A stretch of DNA of 39,065 nt from Zetaproteobacteria bacterium (GTDB lineage Bacteria > Pseudomonadota > Zetaproteobacteria > Mariprofundales > J009). Of the stretch, positions 26,972 through 38,516 are shown piece after piece (the stretch's first letter is position 1; each line of letters starts with the position of its first letter). Under the pieces are notes generated by a model. The model was not told the origin of the DNA and searched no databases. It saw only the letters and a list, made by a program, of their open reading frames with translations. The stretch is from NCBI GenBank assembly GCA_003696765.1, contig RFFX01000056.1, forward strand, positions 1 through 39,065, read 5' to 3'. The translations under genes were made by a program, and so were the position numbers.

Positions 26972-28579
26972 TTGGAACAGCGCAACATTCTTCTCGCTTT
27001 CTTGCTCTCGACGCTGGTGCTGATCGGCTGGCAGCTGTTCTTCACCGGTGCGCCGCAGAAGAAGGCTGCGCCTCCGGATCGGGCCGCAGGCAGCGCTGCG
27101 GAGGAGCACGGCGATGCCGCCGCCATGGTGGCGAAGGGGGAGGCGCGGCGACCTCCCTCCTCCCGCAGCAACGAAGCGGCTGCCGATCGTTCTGACTCCA
27201 CCCCGGAGGAGCAGGGGGGGGTGCGCGATCCCGTCGCAATCGCCCGCATCCACAACGACGTGCTGGAGATCGCCGTCAACAGGCGCGGTACGTTGATCGA
27301 TGCGCGGCTGAAGCGCTATCGCGAATCGGTCGACCCGGACGCCCCGTTGGTGCATGTGCTCTACACCTCGGAGAAGAAGGCGCAGTATGTCGGCAGTGGC
27401 ATTGTAGGGCGGAGCGCCCCGGTCACTTTCCGGGTGGCGGAGCGCCACCCAGACCGGGTGGTGCTCACGGCCAGGTTGGAGAAGGGAAGGATCTGGCGGC
27501 GTACCCTCAGGCTGGCGCCGGGTAGCTACAGGTTGGAGGTCGAGGATCGGATCACAGGCGGTGCCGGCAGCAGGATCTATCTGCAGGCGGTCGAACGCTA
27601 TCCGAACAAGAAGCTCAATACCTTCTACGAGCATGCCGGTCCGATCGGCCTGGTGGAGGGGAAGCTGCAGGAGCCCGACTACGACGAGCTCGACGAGAAG
27701 GGGGCGATCCTGCTGGGCGGCATCGGAGGTTGGACCGGGATCATGAGTCGGTACTTCCTCACCGCCATCTATGGTGATCAGCGAGGGGACTACCACTACT
27801 ACTACAAGGGTGACGGCCGTGCCTATCAGGCGGGCATCATCCTGGAGTCGGACAAGGCGGGTAGAGATGCCCGCTTCCACACCAGCATCTTCATCGGGCC
27901 GAAGTCGCTCGCCCTGCTGAAGAGCTTCGGCGTCGGGCTGGAGCGGAGCGTCGACTACGGCCTCTTCGCCTTCATTGCCAAGCCGATGCATCAGTTCATG
28001 CTTTGGCTCTACGGCTTCGTTCACAACTTCGGGGTCTGCATCATCATCCTGGTGGTGTTGATCAAGATCATCTTCTATCTGCCGTCGCAGAAGTCCTATG
28101 CCTCGATGGCGGCGATGCGCAAGCTCCAGCCGGAGCTGAAGCGGCTGCAGGAGCGTTATGCCGACGACCGGCAGAAGCTGGGCGAGGAGATGATGAAGCT
28201 GTACAAGAAGCACAAGGTCAATCCGCTAGGCGGGTGCCTCCCCATCCTGATCCAGATTCCGGTCTTCTTCGCCCTCTACAAGGTGTTGCTGATGTCGATC
28301 GAGATGCGGCAGGCGCCGTTCGTCGGCTGGATCCAGGATCTCTCCGTGCACGATCCCTGGTTCATCCTGCCGGTGCTGATGGGGATTTCGATGCTGGTCC
28401 AGACGAAGCTCAACCCCCAGCCTCCCGATCCGATGCAGGCGAAGGTGATGCAGTTTCTGCCGGTCATCTTCACCGTCATGTTCCTCTTCTTCCCCGCCGG
28501 GTTGGTGCTCTACTGGCTGGTCAACAACGTCCTCTCCATCATCCAGCAACGGCTGGTGATGCGGCAGGTCGGCCTCTAG
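26972..28579 (+). CDS. yidC: membrane protein insertase YidC
   Basis: Inner-membrane insertase and chaperone. The 535-residue product has an N-terminal membrane helix (NILLAFLLSTLVLIGWQLF), a periplasmic domain (about 60-330) typical of Gram-negative YidC, and the conserved C-terminal insertase core with MRKLQPELKRLQERY, HKVNPLGGCLPILIQIPVF and PAGLVLYWLVNN. The start is TTG at 26972, with GGAGG 6 bases upstream (26961-26965). That ribosome-binding site touches the last hairpin of repeat copy E2, so folding of h5 could affect translation. Confidence 0.96.
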   Translation: MEQRNILLAFLLSTLVLIGWQLFFTGAPQKKAAPPDRAAGSAAEEHGDAAAMVAKGEARRPPSSRSNEAAADRSDSTPEEQGGVRDPVAIARIHNDVLEIAVNRRGTLIDARLKRYRESVDPDAPLVHVLYTSEKKAQYVGSGIVGRSAPVTFRVAERHPDRVVLTARLEKGRIWRRTLRLAPGSYRLEVEDRITGGAGSRIYLQAVERYPNKKLNTFYEHAGPIGLVEGKLQEPDYDELDEKGAILLGGIGGWTGIMSRYFLTAIYGDQRGDYHYYYKGDGRAYQAGIILESDKAGRDARFHTSIFIGPKSLALLKSFGVGLERSVDYGLFAFIAKPMHQFMLWLYGFVHNFGVCIIILVVLIKIIFYLPSQKSYASMAAMRKLQPELKRLQERYADDRQKLGEEMMKLYKKHKVNPLGGCLPILIQIPVFFALYKVLLMSIEMRQAPFVGWIQDLSVHDPWFILPVLMGISMLVQTKLNPQPPDPMQAKVMQFLPVIFTVMFLFFPAGLVLYWLVNNVLSIIQQRLVMRQVGL

Positions 28580-28610
28580 CCGGAGTATCGACGGGGAGAC
28601 AGAGGCGGCC

Positions 28611-29930
28611 ATCGTCGGCGCCGGCACCACCATCGCCGCCGTCGCCACGCCGCACGGCCGCGGCGGCATCGGTGTCGTCCGCCTCTCCGGACCCGAGGCT
28701 GCCGCCATCGCCGGCGCGGTGGGATCGGCGCCGCTCCTGCCGCGGCAGGCGCTGCTCAGCCGATGGTGTGACGGCACCGGCGCCACCATCGACCGCGGCA
28801 TTCAGATCTACTTTCCCGCACCCGCCTCCTACACCGGTGAGGATGTGGTTGAGTTCCACGGCCATGGCAACCCGGTGGTGCTGCGCGCCCTGCTCGATCG
28901 GCTGCTGGAACTCGGTGCCCGCCCGGCTGGGCCGGGAGAGTTCACCCGCCGTGCCGTGTTCCATGGCAAGATGGATCTCACCCAGGCGGAGGCGGTGGCG
29001 GCGACCATCGACGCCGCCACCAGACGCGCCGCCATGGCGGCGCAGCGGCAGTTGGATGGCGCCTTCGGCCGGTTCATCGGGGATTGCATGGATCGGATCA
29101 CCGCGCTGCTGGCCACGGTGGAGGCACAGATCGACTTTGTCGACGAAGATCTTCCCCGGTATGCCGGCGAGGCGCTGCGCAAGCAGGCGGAGGAGCTGTG
29201 CGGCCGTCTGCGGCGCAGCCTGGCCACCGCCCCTTTCGGCATGCGGCTCTTCTCCGGGGTGGAGATCGCCATCGTCGGTGCCCCCAACGTCGGAAAGTCG
29301 ACCCTGCTCAACCGGCTTTCGGGGTGCGAACGGGCGATCGTCAGCGACCGTGCCGGCACCACACGCGATCTCTTGGAGGTCGATCTGGAGCTGGCCGGGA
29401 TCCCGGTGCGGCTGGTGGATACCGCCGGGCTGCACGCCAGCGACGATCCGATCGAGCTGGAGGGGATGCGGCGGGCACGCGCTGCCGCAGAGCGGGCCGA
29501 TCTGGTGTTGCTGGTGGTCGATGCCACCGACGGGGAGAGCCGAAACTGCGCCGTCGACGCCGACATCCGGGTGATGAACAAATGCGATCTGATCGATCCC
29601 GGTGAGGTGCCGCAAGGCTTTCTCCCCATCTGTGCGCGCTCGGGGGAGGGGGTGGAGCGGCTGCTGGAGGAGATCGTCGGCAGGATCGACGCGGCCGGAT
29701 GCGCCACCGGGGAGGATGCCATGATCACTCGGCTCCGCCACCGGGAGGCGGTGGAGCGGGCGCTTCTGGCGGTGGAGCGGGGGATGGCGCTGCTCGACTC
29801 CGAGGAGATGCTCGATCTGGCGGCGGCGGAGTGGCGCTCCGCCTGGGCGGCGTTGGGGGAGATCGTGGGTATCGGAGATGTCGAGCGGATCCTCGACCGC
29901 ATCTTCTCCACCTTCTGTATCGGCAAGTAA
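28611..29930 (+). CDS. mnmE: tRNA modification GTPase MnmE (start codon not canonical)
   Basis: Partner of MnmG in wobble-uridine modification. It has the N-terminal folate-binding domain (TPHGRGGIGVVRLSG, YTGEDVVEFHGHG, GEFTRRAVFHGKMDLTQAEAV), the G domain (GAPNVGKST, AGTTRD, DTAGLH, NKCD) and the invariant C-terminal FCIGK. The first in-frame GTG (28719) would remove the conserved GRGGIGVVRLSG segment. Between an in-frame TGA (28557) and that segment there is no ATG, GTG or TTG. The coordinate used is an ATC at 28611, about where homologues start; it is a guess. The gene follows yidC directly. mnmG lies 26 kb away on the other arm. Confidence 0.92.
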   Translation: MVGAGTTIAAVATPHGRGGIGVVRLSGPEAAAIAGAVGSAPLLPRQALLSRWCDGTGATIDRGIQIYFPAPASYTGEDVVEFHGHGNPVVLRALLDRLLELGARPAGPGEFTRRAVFHGKMDLTQAEAVAATIDAATRRAAMAAQRQLDGAFGRFIGDCMDRITALLATVEAQIDFVDEDLPRYAGEALRKQAEELCGRLRRSLATAPFGMRLFSGVEIAIVGAPNVGKSTLLNRLSGCERAIVSDRAGTTRDLLEVDLELAGIPVRLVDTAGLHASDDPIELEGMRRARAAAERADLVLLVVDATDGESRNCAVDADIRVMNKCDLIDPGEVPQGFLPICARSGEGVERLLEEIVGRIDAAGCATGEDAMITRLRHREAVERALLAVERGMALLDSEEMLDLAAAEWRSAWAALGEIVGIGDVERILDRIFSTFCIGK

Positions 29931-29951
29931 TCCTCTGCCCGGAGCGGATGC

Positions 29952-29973
29952 ATCCCGCCCATACGGACGGGAT
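29952..29973. terminator. hairpin between convergent mnmE and ASCH-like genes
   Basis: ATCCCG (29952-29957) pairs with CGGGAT (29968-29973) in the short gap between two convergent genes. There is no long T-run on either strand, so terminator function is only suggested by position. Confidence 0.3.
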
Positions 29974-30344
29974 CAGGCGCTCTCCTCCCCCTCGTTCGAG
30001 GGTGCAGGGGTGTCGTCACAGCGTCGGAAACGGTGGACCCAGACCAATGCATCGGGATTCCACCCCATCGTCCGGTGGAGTGTGAGGATCATCTCCCGGT
30101 AGGCGGCCAGATCGGGAAACCCCTCGGCCCGAGCGTCGGCGTCGTCCATATCCCCCAGCCGCTGCCGCTCCAGCGCGGTGCAGACGAACGGAACGCCCTG
30201 CAGCGTGAAGCGTTCGCCCGGCCAGCCATAGACGCCGTCGCGCCGCTGTTCGGTCTTGCGTCCGGCGAGCGCCGCCGCAACCAGCCGTGGGTGGCGGATC
30301 AGCCGGTCGATGGAACAGGTTTTCTCGGGATGATCCTCCATCAT
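29973..30344 (-). CDS. ASCH-domain-like protein
   Basis: The product of about 123 residues resembles the ASCH superfamily, a PUA-like RNA-binding beta-barrel. RLVAAALAGRKTEQRR fits the conserved G-x-K-T-x-x-R stretch, followed by a GERFTLQGVPFVC strand, LGDMDDADARAEGFPDLAAYR (the ASCH acidic segment before EGF) and a final DALVWVHRFRR strand. Function of most family members is unknown; RNA binding or nucleoside hydrolysis has been shown for some. The ATG at 30344 or 30341 starts the gene. The ribosome-binding site is weak. It stands alone between mnmE and glnA. Confidence 0.65.
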   Translation of the reverse strand: MMEDHPEKTCSIDRLIRHPRLVAAALAGRKTEQRRDGVYGWPGERFTLQGVPFVCTALERQRLGDMDDADARAEGFPDLAAYREMILTLHRTMGWNPDALVWVHRFRRCDDTPAPSNEGEESA

Positions 30345-30404
30345 GGGGTGGGATGCTACCGGCAATGTCGGTGGCAGCGGAAGGGGAGGATGCGCATCAA
30401 CGAC

Positions 30405-30430
30405 CAGGGCCGCCCTTGCGGACGGCCCTG
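30405..30430 (-). terminator. hairpin downstream of glnA
   Basis: CAGGGCCG / CGGCCCTG, an 8-bp perfect stem with a 10-base loop, lies about 60 bases past the glnA stop. It lacks a T-run on the minus strand, so it is a weak intrinsic terminator or an RNA-stabilising hairpin. Confidence 0.45.
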
Positions 30431-30488
30431 TCGCTCTGTTCCGGCGTGGTCCCCGGTCGTCCTCCTCCGGGGGTGCGGTGGGTTCCGG

Positions 30489-31904
30489 TCAGACCGAGTA
30501 GTAGAGCTCCACCTCGTAGGGATGGGTGCGCAAGCGAAGCTGGTCCACCTCCTCCATCTTGAGCGAGATGTAGGCGTCGATCATGTCGTCGTCCATCACG
30601 CCCCCCGCCTTGAGGAACTCCCGATCGTCGGAGAGCGCATGGAGCGCCTCCTCGAGCGAACGGGCCACCGTCGGGATCCCTTTCTCTTCCTCCGGCGGCA
30701 GGTCGTAGAGGTTCTTCGTCGCCGCCTCACCCGGATCGATCTTGTTGGCGATGCCGTCCAGACCGGCCATCATCATGGCGGTGAAGGCGAGGTAGGGGTT
30801 GGCGGACGGGTCGGGGAAACGGACCTCGATGCGGCGCGCGGCGTCGGAGTTGACCACCGGGATTCGGATGGAGGCCGACCGGTTGCGGTTGGAGTAGGCC
30901 AGCATCACCGGCGCCTCGAACCCGGGAACCAGCCGCTTGTAGGAGTTGGTCGAGGCGTTGGTGAAGGCGTTGATCGCCTTGGCGTGCCGGATGATGCCGC
31001 CGATGTACCACAGCGCCTCCTGCGACAGGCCGGCGTACTTGTCGCCGGCGAAGAGGTTTTTGCCCTCCTTCCACAACGACTGGTGGGTATGCATGCCGGT
31101 GCCGTTGTCGTCGTAGACCGGCTTGGGCATGAAGGTGGCCGTCTTGCCGTGGGCGTCGGCGACGTTGTGCACCACATACTTGTACCACTGGGAGCGGTCG
31201 GCGGTTTCGATCAGCCCGCCGAAGCGGAAGTCGATCTCGCACTGGCCTGCGGTGGCCACCTCGTGGTGATGGCACTCCACCTCGATGCCGACATCCTGCA
31301 TCACCAGCACCATGTCATTGCGCAGCTCCTGCAGCGAGTCGACCGGAGGAACGGGGAAATAGCCCCCCTTCACCCGCGGCCGGTGACCGCGGTTGATTCC
31401 CTCGAAGGTCTCGTTCGAGTTCCACGCCGCCTCCTCCGAGCCGATGCGGTAGCCGCATCCACCCATCTCGTTGTAGTGGGTGACCGAGTCGAAGACGAAG
31501 AACTCCAGCTCGGGGCCGAAGTAGGCGGCATCGGCGATGCCGGCGCTCCGGATGTATTTCATCGCCCGTTGCGCCACCTGGCGCGGACAGCGGTTGTAGT
31601 CCTGACCGGTCAGCGGGTCGATGATCTGGCCGATCAGCACCAGGGTGGAGGATTCGAAGAAGGGGTCGATCTGCGCGCTCTCCGGATCGGGGATGATGGC
31701 CATGTCCGAGTTGTTGATGTCGCACCAGCCGGCGATGGAGGAGCCGTCGAAGGGGAAGCCGTCTTCGAAGACATCCTCGGTCAGCACGCCGATGGGGAAG
31801 CTGACATGCTGCCATTTGCCCCGCGTATCGGTGAATCGCACGTCGACGAACTCGCACTCATGTTCCTTGATCAGCTCGAAAACCTTGTTGATCGCATCAC
31901 TCAT
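30489..31904 (-). CDS. glnA: glutamine synthetase, type I
   Basis: ATP-dependent synthesis of glutamine from glutamate and ammonia. The 471-residue product fits the GSI-beta dodecameric family: [39 protein letters not shown], and the adenylylation loop [10 protein letters not shown] with Tyr400, so control by reversible adenylylation (GlnE) is expected. The ATG at 31904 begins [16 protein letters not shown]. It follows amtB on the same strand, and glnK and a porin gene lie further upstream, making an ammonium-assimilation cluster. The roughly 150-base gap to amtB contains no clear sigma-54 site. Confidence 0.97.
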   Translation of the reverse strand: MSDAINKVFELIKEHECEFVDVRFTDTRGKWQHVSFPIGVLTEDVFEDGFPFDGSSIAGWCDINNSDMAIIPDPESAQIDPFFESSTLVLIGQIIDPLTGQDYNRCPRQVAQRAMKYIRSAGIADAAYFGPELEFFVFDSVTHYNEMGGCGYRIGSEEAAWNSNETFEGINRGHRPRVKGGYFPVPPVDSLQELRNDMVLVMQDVGIEVECHHHEVATAGQCEIDFRFGGLIETADRSQWYKYVVHNVADAHGKTATFMPKPVYDDNGTGMHTHQSLWKEGKNLFAGDKYAGLSQEALWYIGGIIRHAKAINAFTNASTNSYKRLVPGFEAPVMLAYSNRNRSASIRIPVVNSDAARRIEVRFPDPSANPYLAFTAMMMAGLDGIANKIDPGEAATKNLYDLPPEEEKGIPTVARSLEEALHALSDDREFLKAGGVMDDDMIDAYISLKMEEVDQLRLRTHPYEVELYYSV

Positions 31905-32053
31905 TGCCGTTGTCGGTTACCTCTCTTTCTTGTTGTTGGGGTCGATCTACCCTCTCGGTCGGGTCTCGTCCTGACGGCCGCAGCACCCCGAACGCATGCG
32001 GGGCGGTCGCCTCATGCAGGGGGCCGGCCGGGCAGTCGGCATTGCACTCAAAC

Positions 32054-33265
32054 TCAATGACCGGCCATGTCCTCTTCGGGATAGGCGCTGATCTTGTGTA
32101 CGGCCAGATCGGCGCCTTCGAACTCCTCCCGCTCGTCGAGACGGATGCCGATGGTAGCCTTGATCGCTCCGTAGACAACCAGTCCGCCAGAAATCGCGAT
32201 GGCCACACCGATCAGCGTGCCGATCAGTTGGCTCATGAAGGCGACACCGCCGGCGCCGCCGAGGGCCGTGCCGCCGAAGATGCCGGCGGCAACCCCGCCC
32301 CAGGCGCCGCACAGGCCGTGCAGCGGAATGACGCCGAGCACATCGTCCAGCTTGAGGCGAAGCTGGACGAAGGTGAAGCCGTAGACGAAGCCGGCACCGG
32401 CCATGCCGCCGATGAACAGCGCGCCGATCGGATGGACCAGGTCCGAACCGGCGCAGATGGCCACCAGGCCGGCCAGTGCGCCGTTGTGGACGAAGCCGGG
32501 ATCGTTTTTCCCCGCGACCAGCGCGGCGATCAGGCCGCCGACCATGGCCAGCAGCGAGTTGATCGCCACCAGCCCCGATGCGTCGCCGGCCTTACCGGCG
32601 CTCATCACGTTGAAGCCGAACCAGCCGACACAGAGGATCCACGATCCCAGTGCGAGGAAGGGAATGTTGGAGGGTAGGATCGCCGCCACCCGGCCATCGG
32701 CGGTATAGCGCCCCTTGCGCGCGCCGAGATGGATCACCGCCCCCAGCGCCATGAAGCCACCCATGGCGTGGACCACCACCGAGCCGGCGAAGTCGTGAAA
32801 CTGCGCACCGAAGGAGGATTCGAGCCACGACTGGAAGCCCATGTTGCCGCCCCAGACCAACCCCTCGAAGAAGGGGTAGATCAGGCCGACCAGCAGCAGT
32901 GTGGCCAGCGTGTTGGGCCAGAAGCGTACCCGCTCGGTGATGCCGCCGGAGATGATCGCCGGAATCGCCGCGGCGAAGGTGAGCAGAAAGAAGAAGTGGA
33001 CCAGCTCATAGCCGTTGCCCACGCCGTTGATGGTCAAAAGCTGCGGTACCGGGGCGAAGAAGCTGATGCCGTAGGCGACGGAGAAGCCGACGAAGAAGTA
33101 GGCGACGGTGGAGAAGCCGAAGTCGCTGATCACCCGCACCAGCGCATTGACCTGGTTCTTGCGCCGCACCGTGCCCACCTCAAGGAAGGCGAAGCCGGCG
33201 TGCATCGCCAGCACCATCGCCGCCCCCATGGTAAGGAAGAAGACATCCGTTCCAGCGCTGTTCAT
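32054..33265 (-). CDS. amtB: ammonium transporter AmtB
   Basis: Inner-membrane ammonium channel. The 403-residue product has about eleven membrane helices, FHDFAGSVVVHAMGG with the conserved Asp and the first pore His, and VIPLHGLCGAWGG with the second pore His. It begins MNSAGTDVFFLTMGAAMVL with no cleavable signal evident, unlike E. coli AmtB. The gene lies 145 bases after glnK, with a sigma-54-like site in between. GlnK is expected to block the channel under nitrogen sufficiency. Confidence 0.96.
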   Translation of the reverse strand: MNSAGTDVFFLTMGAAMVLAMHAGFAFLEVGTVRRKNQVNALVRVISDFGFSTVAYFFVGFSVAYGISFFAPVPQLLTINGVGNGYELVHFFFLLTFAAAIPAIISGGITERVRFWPNTLATLLLVGLIYPFFEGLVWGGNMGFQSWLESSFGAQFHDFAGSVVVHAMGGFMALGAVIHLGARKGRYTADGRVAAILPSNIPFLALGSWILCVGWFGFNVMSAGKAGDASGLVAINSLLAMVGGLIAALVAGKNDPGFVHNGALAGLVAICAGSDLVHPIGALFIGGMAGAGFVYGFTFVQLRLKLDDVLGVIPLHGLCGAWGGVAAGIFGGTALGGAGGVAFMSQLIGTLIGVAIAISGGLVVYGAIKATIGIRLDEREEFEGADLAVHKISAYPEEDMAGH

Positions 33266-33328
33266 GGTCTATTCCTCACGAGCCCTGATCCGTGTACGAG
33301 TACGCAGTGTGTGGAATGCGCGCACGAC

Positions 33329-33344
33329 TGCAAGTTCTGTGCTA
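33329..33344 (-). promoter_or_regulatory. possible sigma-54 promoter of amtB
   Basis: On the minus strand TAGCACAGAACTTGCA matches TGGCACG-N4-TTGCW except at two positions, one of them the first G of the -24 GG. The -12 TTGCA is perfect. The site would start transcription near 33318, about 50 bases before the amtB ATG. The nitrogen context raises its plausibility; the -24 mismatch lowers it. Confidence 0.5.
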
Positions 33345-33410
33345 CCCAACGTCGGCACGTGCGGATAAGTATTCATCGATGGTTCTCCTTGGTTGAATTC
33401 GTCGTTCTGA

Positions 33411-33908
<498 letters not shown>

Positions 33909-33918
33909 TTTTCTCCCC

Positions 33919-34956
33919 TTAGAAGCTGTAGGTCATCTCGAAGGCGTAGGCCTTGGTGTTGAAGTTGGCGGCAAAGCCGTCCGGGGTCGCCGTGGCCATG
34001 GTGTTGTTGACCGTGCGGTACTCACCCAGCGCGCCGAAGCCCTCGCCCAGGGTGGTGGTCACTGCCACGGTGTTGGAGGTCGCCTTGCCTGCCTTGGTGG
34101 TGTCGTTGTCCCAGGTGCCGAAGCGGTAGGTGGCGCCGAGCATGTCGGTAAAGTCGTAGTGGGCGGTGATGAAGTAGCCGCCGGACTTGGTGGTCGTGGT
34201 CGCAGTGGCGGCGGTCTTGACCTGATTGTACTCCGCGCCGATGGTCAGGTGGTCGATCGCGTTGTAGCTGAAGTCGATATCCAGTGTGCGGGTGGCGGCC
34301 AGCCCCGGATTGCCCTGACGCAGGTATGAGATGCCGAGGTTGACCCCATCCATCGGGGTGATGCCGATGCGGCCGCCGCCGGCGCGGATGCCGCTGGTGC
34401 TGACCCCGTTGCTGTCCACCTTGTTGGAGTAGTAGAGCACGGCGTCGACCATCCCCAGCTTGCCGGCGATCGACGCGCCGGTCAGGTTGGTCGGCAGGCC
34501 GTCATGGAACACCATGGCGTGGCTGAACTGGTACATGTCCGGCGCGTCGAGCAGCTCCCAGCCGATCGGGGCGTTGAACTTGCCGAAGGTAAAGGTGATG
34601 CCTTCATCGAGCACGCCGTTGAAGGTGTAGTGGACGAAGCCCTGCTCGAACAGGCTGTTCTGCTGCACGGTTCCGCCGGCGGAGGGGAAGCCGTTGAGGT
34701 CGAAACGAAAACCGACATTGACCTTGTGGTAGGCGACATCGAGCTCGACCTGATCGAGGCCGAAGCCGCTGGATACCGCGGCGGCGTTGCTGTTCTGGCC
34801 GCTGTAGGAGCTATCGACAAAGCCGCTGATGTCGAGGTTGTCCAACTTGTCGGAGAGCGAGCCGGCCAGCGCCGGGCTGCCGCCCAGACTGATGCCGGCG
34901 GCGAGCAGCAGCGCGGCTGCCGAGGCTTGTGTTGTGATGGGGTTTTGCGTTGTCAT
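33919..34956 (-). CDS. outer-membrane beta-barrel porin (BBP2/OmpL-like)
   Basis: The 345-residue product has a signal peptide ending near GGSPALA, then SGFVDSSYSGQN and alternating amphipathic strands. ITFTFGKFNAPIGWELLDAPDMYQF resembles the proteobacterial putative beta-barrel porin-2 family, and the chain ends in an aromatic residue (TYSF), as outer-membrane barrels do. The ATG at 34956 has GGGAG 8 bases upstream. It precedes glnK-amtB-glnA on the same strand and has its own sigma-54-like promoter, so it may admit a nitrogen source under limitation. Substrate is unknown. Confidence 0.8.
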   Translation of the reverse strand: MTTQNPITTQASAAALLLAAGISLGGSPALAGSLSDKLDNLDISGFVDSSYSGQNSNAAAVSSGFGLDQVELDVAYHKVNVGFRFDLNGFPSAGGTVQQNSLFEQGFVHYTFNGVLDEGITFTFGKFNAPIGWELLDAPDMYQFSHAMVFHDGLPTNLTGASIAGKLGMVDAVLYYSNKVDSNGVSTSGIRAGGGRIGITPMDGVNLGISYLRQGNPGLAATRTLDIDFSYNAIDHLTIGAEYNQVKTAATATTTTKSGGYFITAHYDFTDMLGATYRFGTWDNDTTKAGKATSNTVAVTTTLGEGFGALGEYRTVNNTMATATPDGFAANFNTKAYAFEMTYSF

Positions 34957-35018
34957 CTGTTGTACTCCCTGGGTTGTTCCGCCCCGGCATTCGGGGCGAT
35001 GGGGCACAAACCCAATGA

Positions 35019-35034
35019 AGCACAATGCGCGCCA
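35019..35034 (-). promoter_or_regulatory. sigma-54-like promoter of the porin gene
   Basis: On the minus strand TGGCGCGCATTGTGCT has the invariant GG and GC spaced by 10 bases and matches TGGCACG-N4-TTGCW at 14 of 16 positions. Transcription would start near 35008, about 50 bases before the ATG at 34956. Inverted repeats lie 80-130 bases upstream (35112-35163), where an enhancer-binding protein would bind. Confidence 0.55.
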
Positions 35035-35111
35035 TTATGGCCGTTGCGCGATAACTTTATGATATTATGAGGTTTTCTCTTCTATAGCCGGCGATGATTC
35101 GCCCTGCTGTG

Positions 35112-35163
35112 CCCATATTGAGATCAGATCTCGCGCCATATGATCATATTTTGAGCATATGGG
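35112..35163. promoter_or_regulatory. nested palindromes, possible enhancer-binding site
   Basis: CCCATAT (35112-35118) and ATATGGG (35157-35163) form an outer inverted repeat. CCATATG / CATATGG lies inside, and two short perfect palindromes occur: GAGATCAGATCTC (35120-35132) and ATATGATCATAT (35138-35149). The density is unusual for this GC-rich sequence. Position relative to the sigma-54-like site fits an upstream activating sequence. Confidence 0.45.
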
Positions 35164-35204
35164 CTTGAGGATCTGGAAGCCGCGGTCTCCTTGAGTCTTC
35201 TCGC

Positions 35205-37970
<2,766 letters not shown>

Positions 37971-38077
37971 GGGGCGGTCGCTCCTGGATGGGGTCTCGTT
38001 CGGCGGGTGGAGGGGGTGCCGCGCCCGAAGCCGGCCGGCGCGGAGGGGCGCGCAGCATAGCGGGCGGCCGCCGTAGC

Positions 38078-38122
38078 GGCAAAAGGGGATTCGGCAAAAG
38101 GGGATTCGACAAAAGGGGATTC
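38078..38122. repeat. three tandem 15-bp repeats
   Basis: GGCAAAAGGGGATTC occurs twice (38078-38092, 38093-38107) and once with a single change (GAC..., 38108-38122). The array lies between aspS and the tRNA-Lys promoter, immediately before its -35 element. It could be an upstream activator array or a simple slippage repeat. Confidence 0.9.
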
Positions 38123-38124
38123 GA

Positions 38125-38153
38125 TTGACACCACCGGTGAAACCAGAACACTT
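38125..38153 (+). promoter_or_regulatory. promoter of tRNA-Lys
   Basis: TTGACA (38125-38130) is a perfect -35 element. A weak -10 (AACACT or ACACTT) follows after 16-17 bases. It lies about 60 bases before the tRNA, a usual leader length. Confidence 0.55.
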
Positions 38154-38209
38154 CGCCCGGGTCGGCTGCCGCCCGGCGGAGCGCGAAGCGGTCGGCTGCC
38201 GATCTCTCC

Positions 38210-38285
38210 GGGCCGATAGCTCAGTTGGTAGAGCAGCAGACTTTTAATCTGCGGGTCGCGCGTTCGAGCCGCGCTCGGCTCACCA
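38210..38285 (+). tRNA. tRNA-Lys (anticodon UUU)
   Basis: A 76-base cloverleaf. The acceptor stem GGGCCGA pairs with TCGGCTC with one G-U. The D-arm has AGCTCAGTTGGTAGAGC. The anticodon loop is CTTTTAA, giving anticodon TTT (UUU). The T-arm has CGTTCGAGCC, and CCA is encoded at 38283-38285. It lies between a likely promoter and repeat copy G. Confidence 0.97.
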
Positions 38286-38295
38286 TCTTCGATGC

Positions 38296-38447
38296 GATCG
38301 CAACACGTCCGTCCATGGACGTGTTGGCTTGACGGGGATCGGAGCGCGCACTCTTCAATCCCCTCACGAAACCGTCGCTTGCATGTGCAAGCTCCCGCGT
38401 TGCGCGGCACGCCGCCGCGATGTCGGATTCATGCGAAGCCGATATGG
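38296..38447 (-). repeat. structured dispersed repeat, copy G
   Basis: Full-length but divergent copy after tRNA-Lys. h1 CAACACGTCC / GGACGTGTTG (38301-38326) shows paired changes relative to AAAAA / TTTTT in copy E2. h2 GGGGAT / ATCCCC has mismatches. h3 core GCTTGC-ATGT-GCAAGC, h4 GCGGC / GCCGC and h5 TCGGATTC-ATGC-GAAGCCGA remain. It is not next to a start codon. Confidence 0.85.
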
Positions 38448-38468
38448 TTCCATGATCTGCAAACACGG

Positions 38469-38492
38469 CGGGGAGGCCGGATGGCCTCCCCG
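38469..38492 (-). terminator. hairpin downstream of the partial outer-membrane protein gene
   Basis: CGGGGAGGCC-GGAT-GGCCTCCCCG, a perfect 10-bp stem with a 4-base loop, lies 24 bases past the stop of the minus-strand gene. Only a short TGTTT follows on that strand, so it is a moderate intrinsic terminator. Confidence 0.65.
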
Positions 38493-38516
38493 TCGATCCC
38501 ATCCGAGGGCGGAACG

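Noticed and set aside
31990-32030. GG-N10-GC pattern upstream of glnA as a sigma-54 promoter
   Set aside because: Apart from the spaced dinucleotides, few consensus bases match (3 of 7 in the -24 element).
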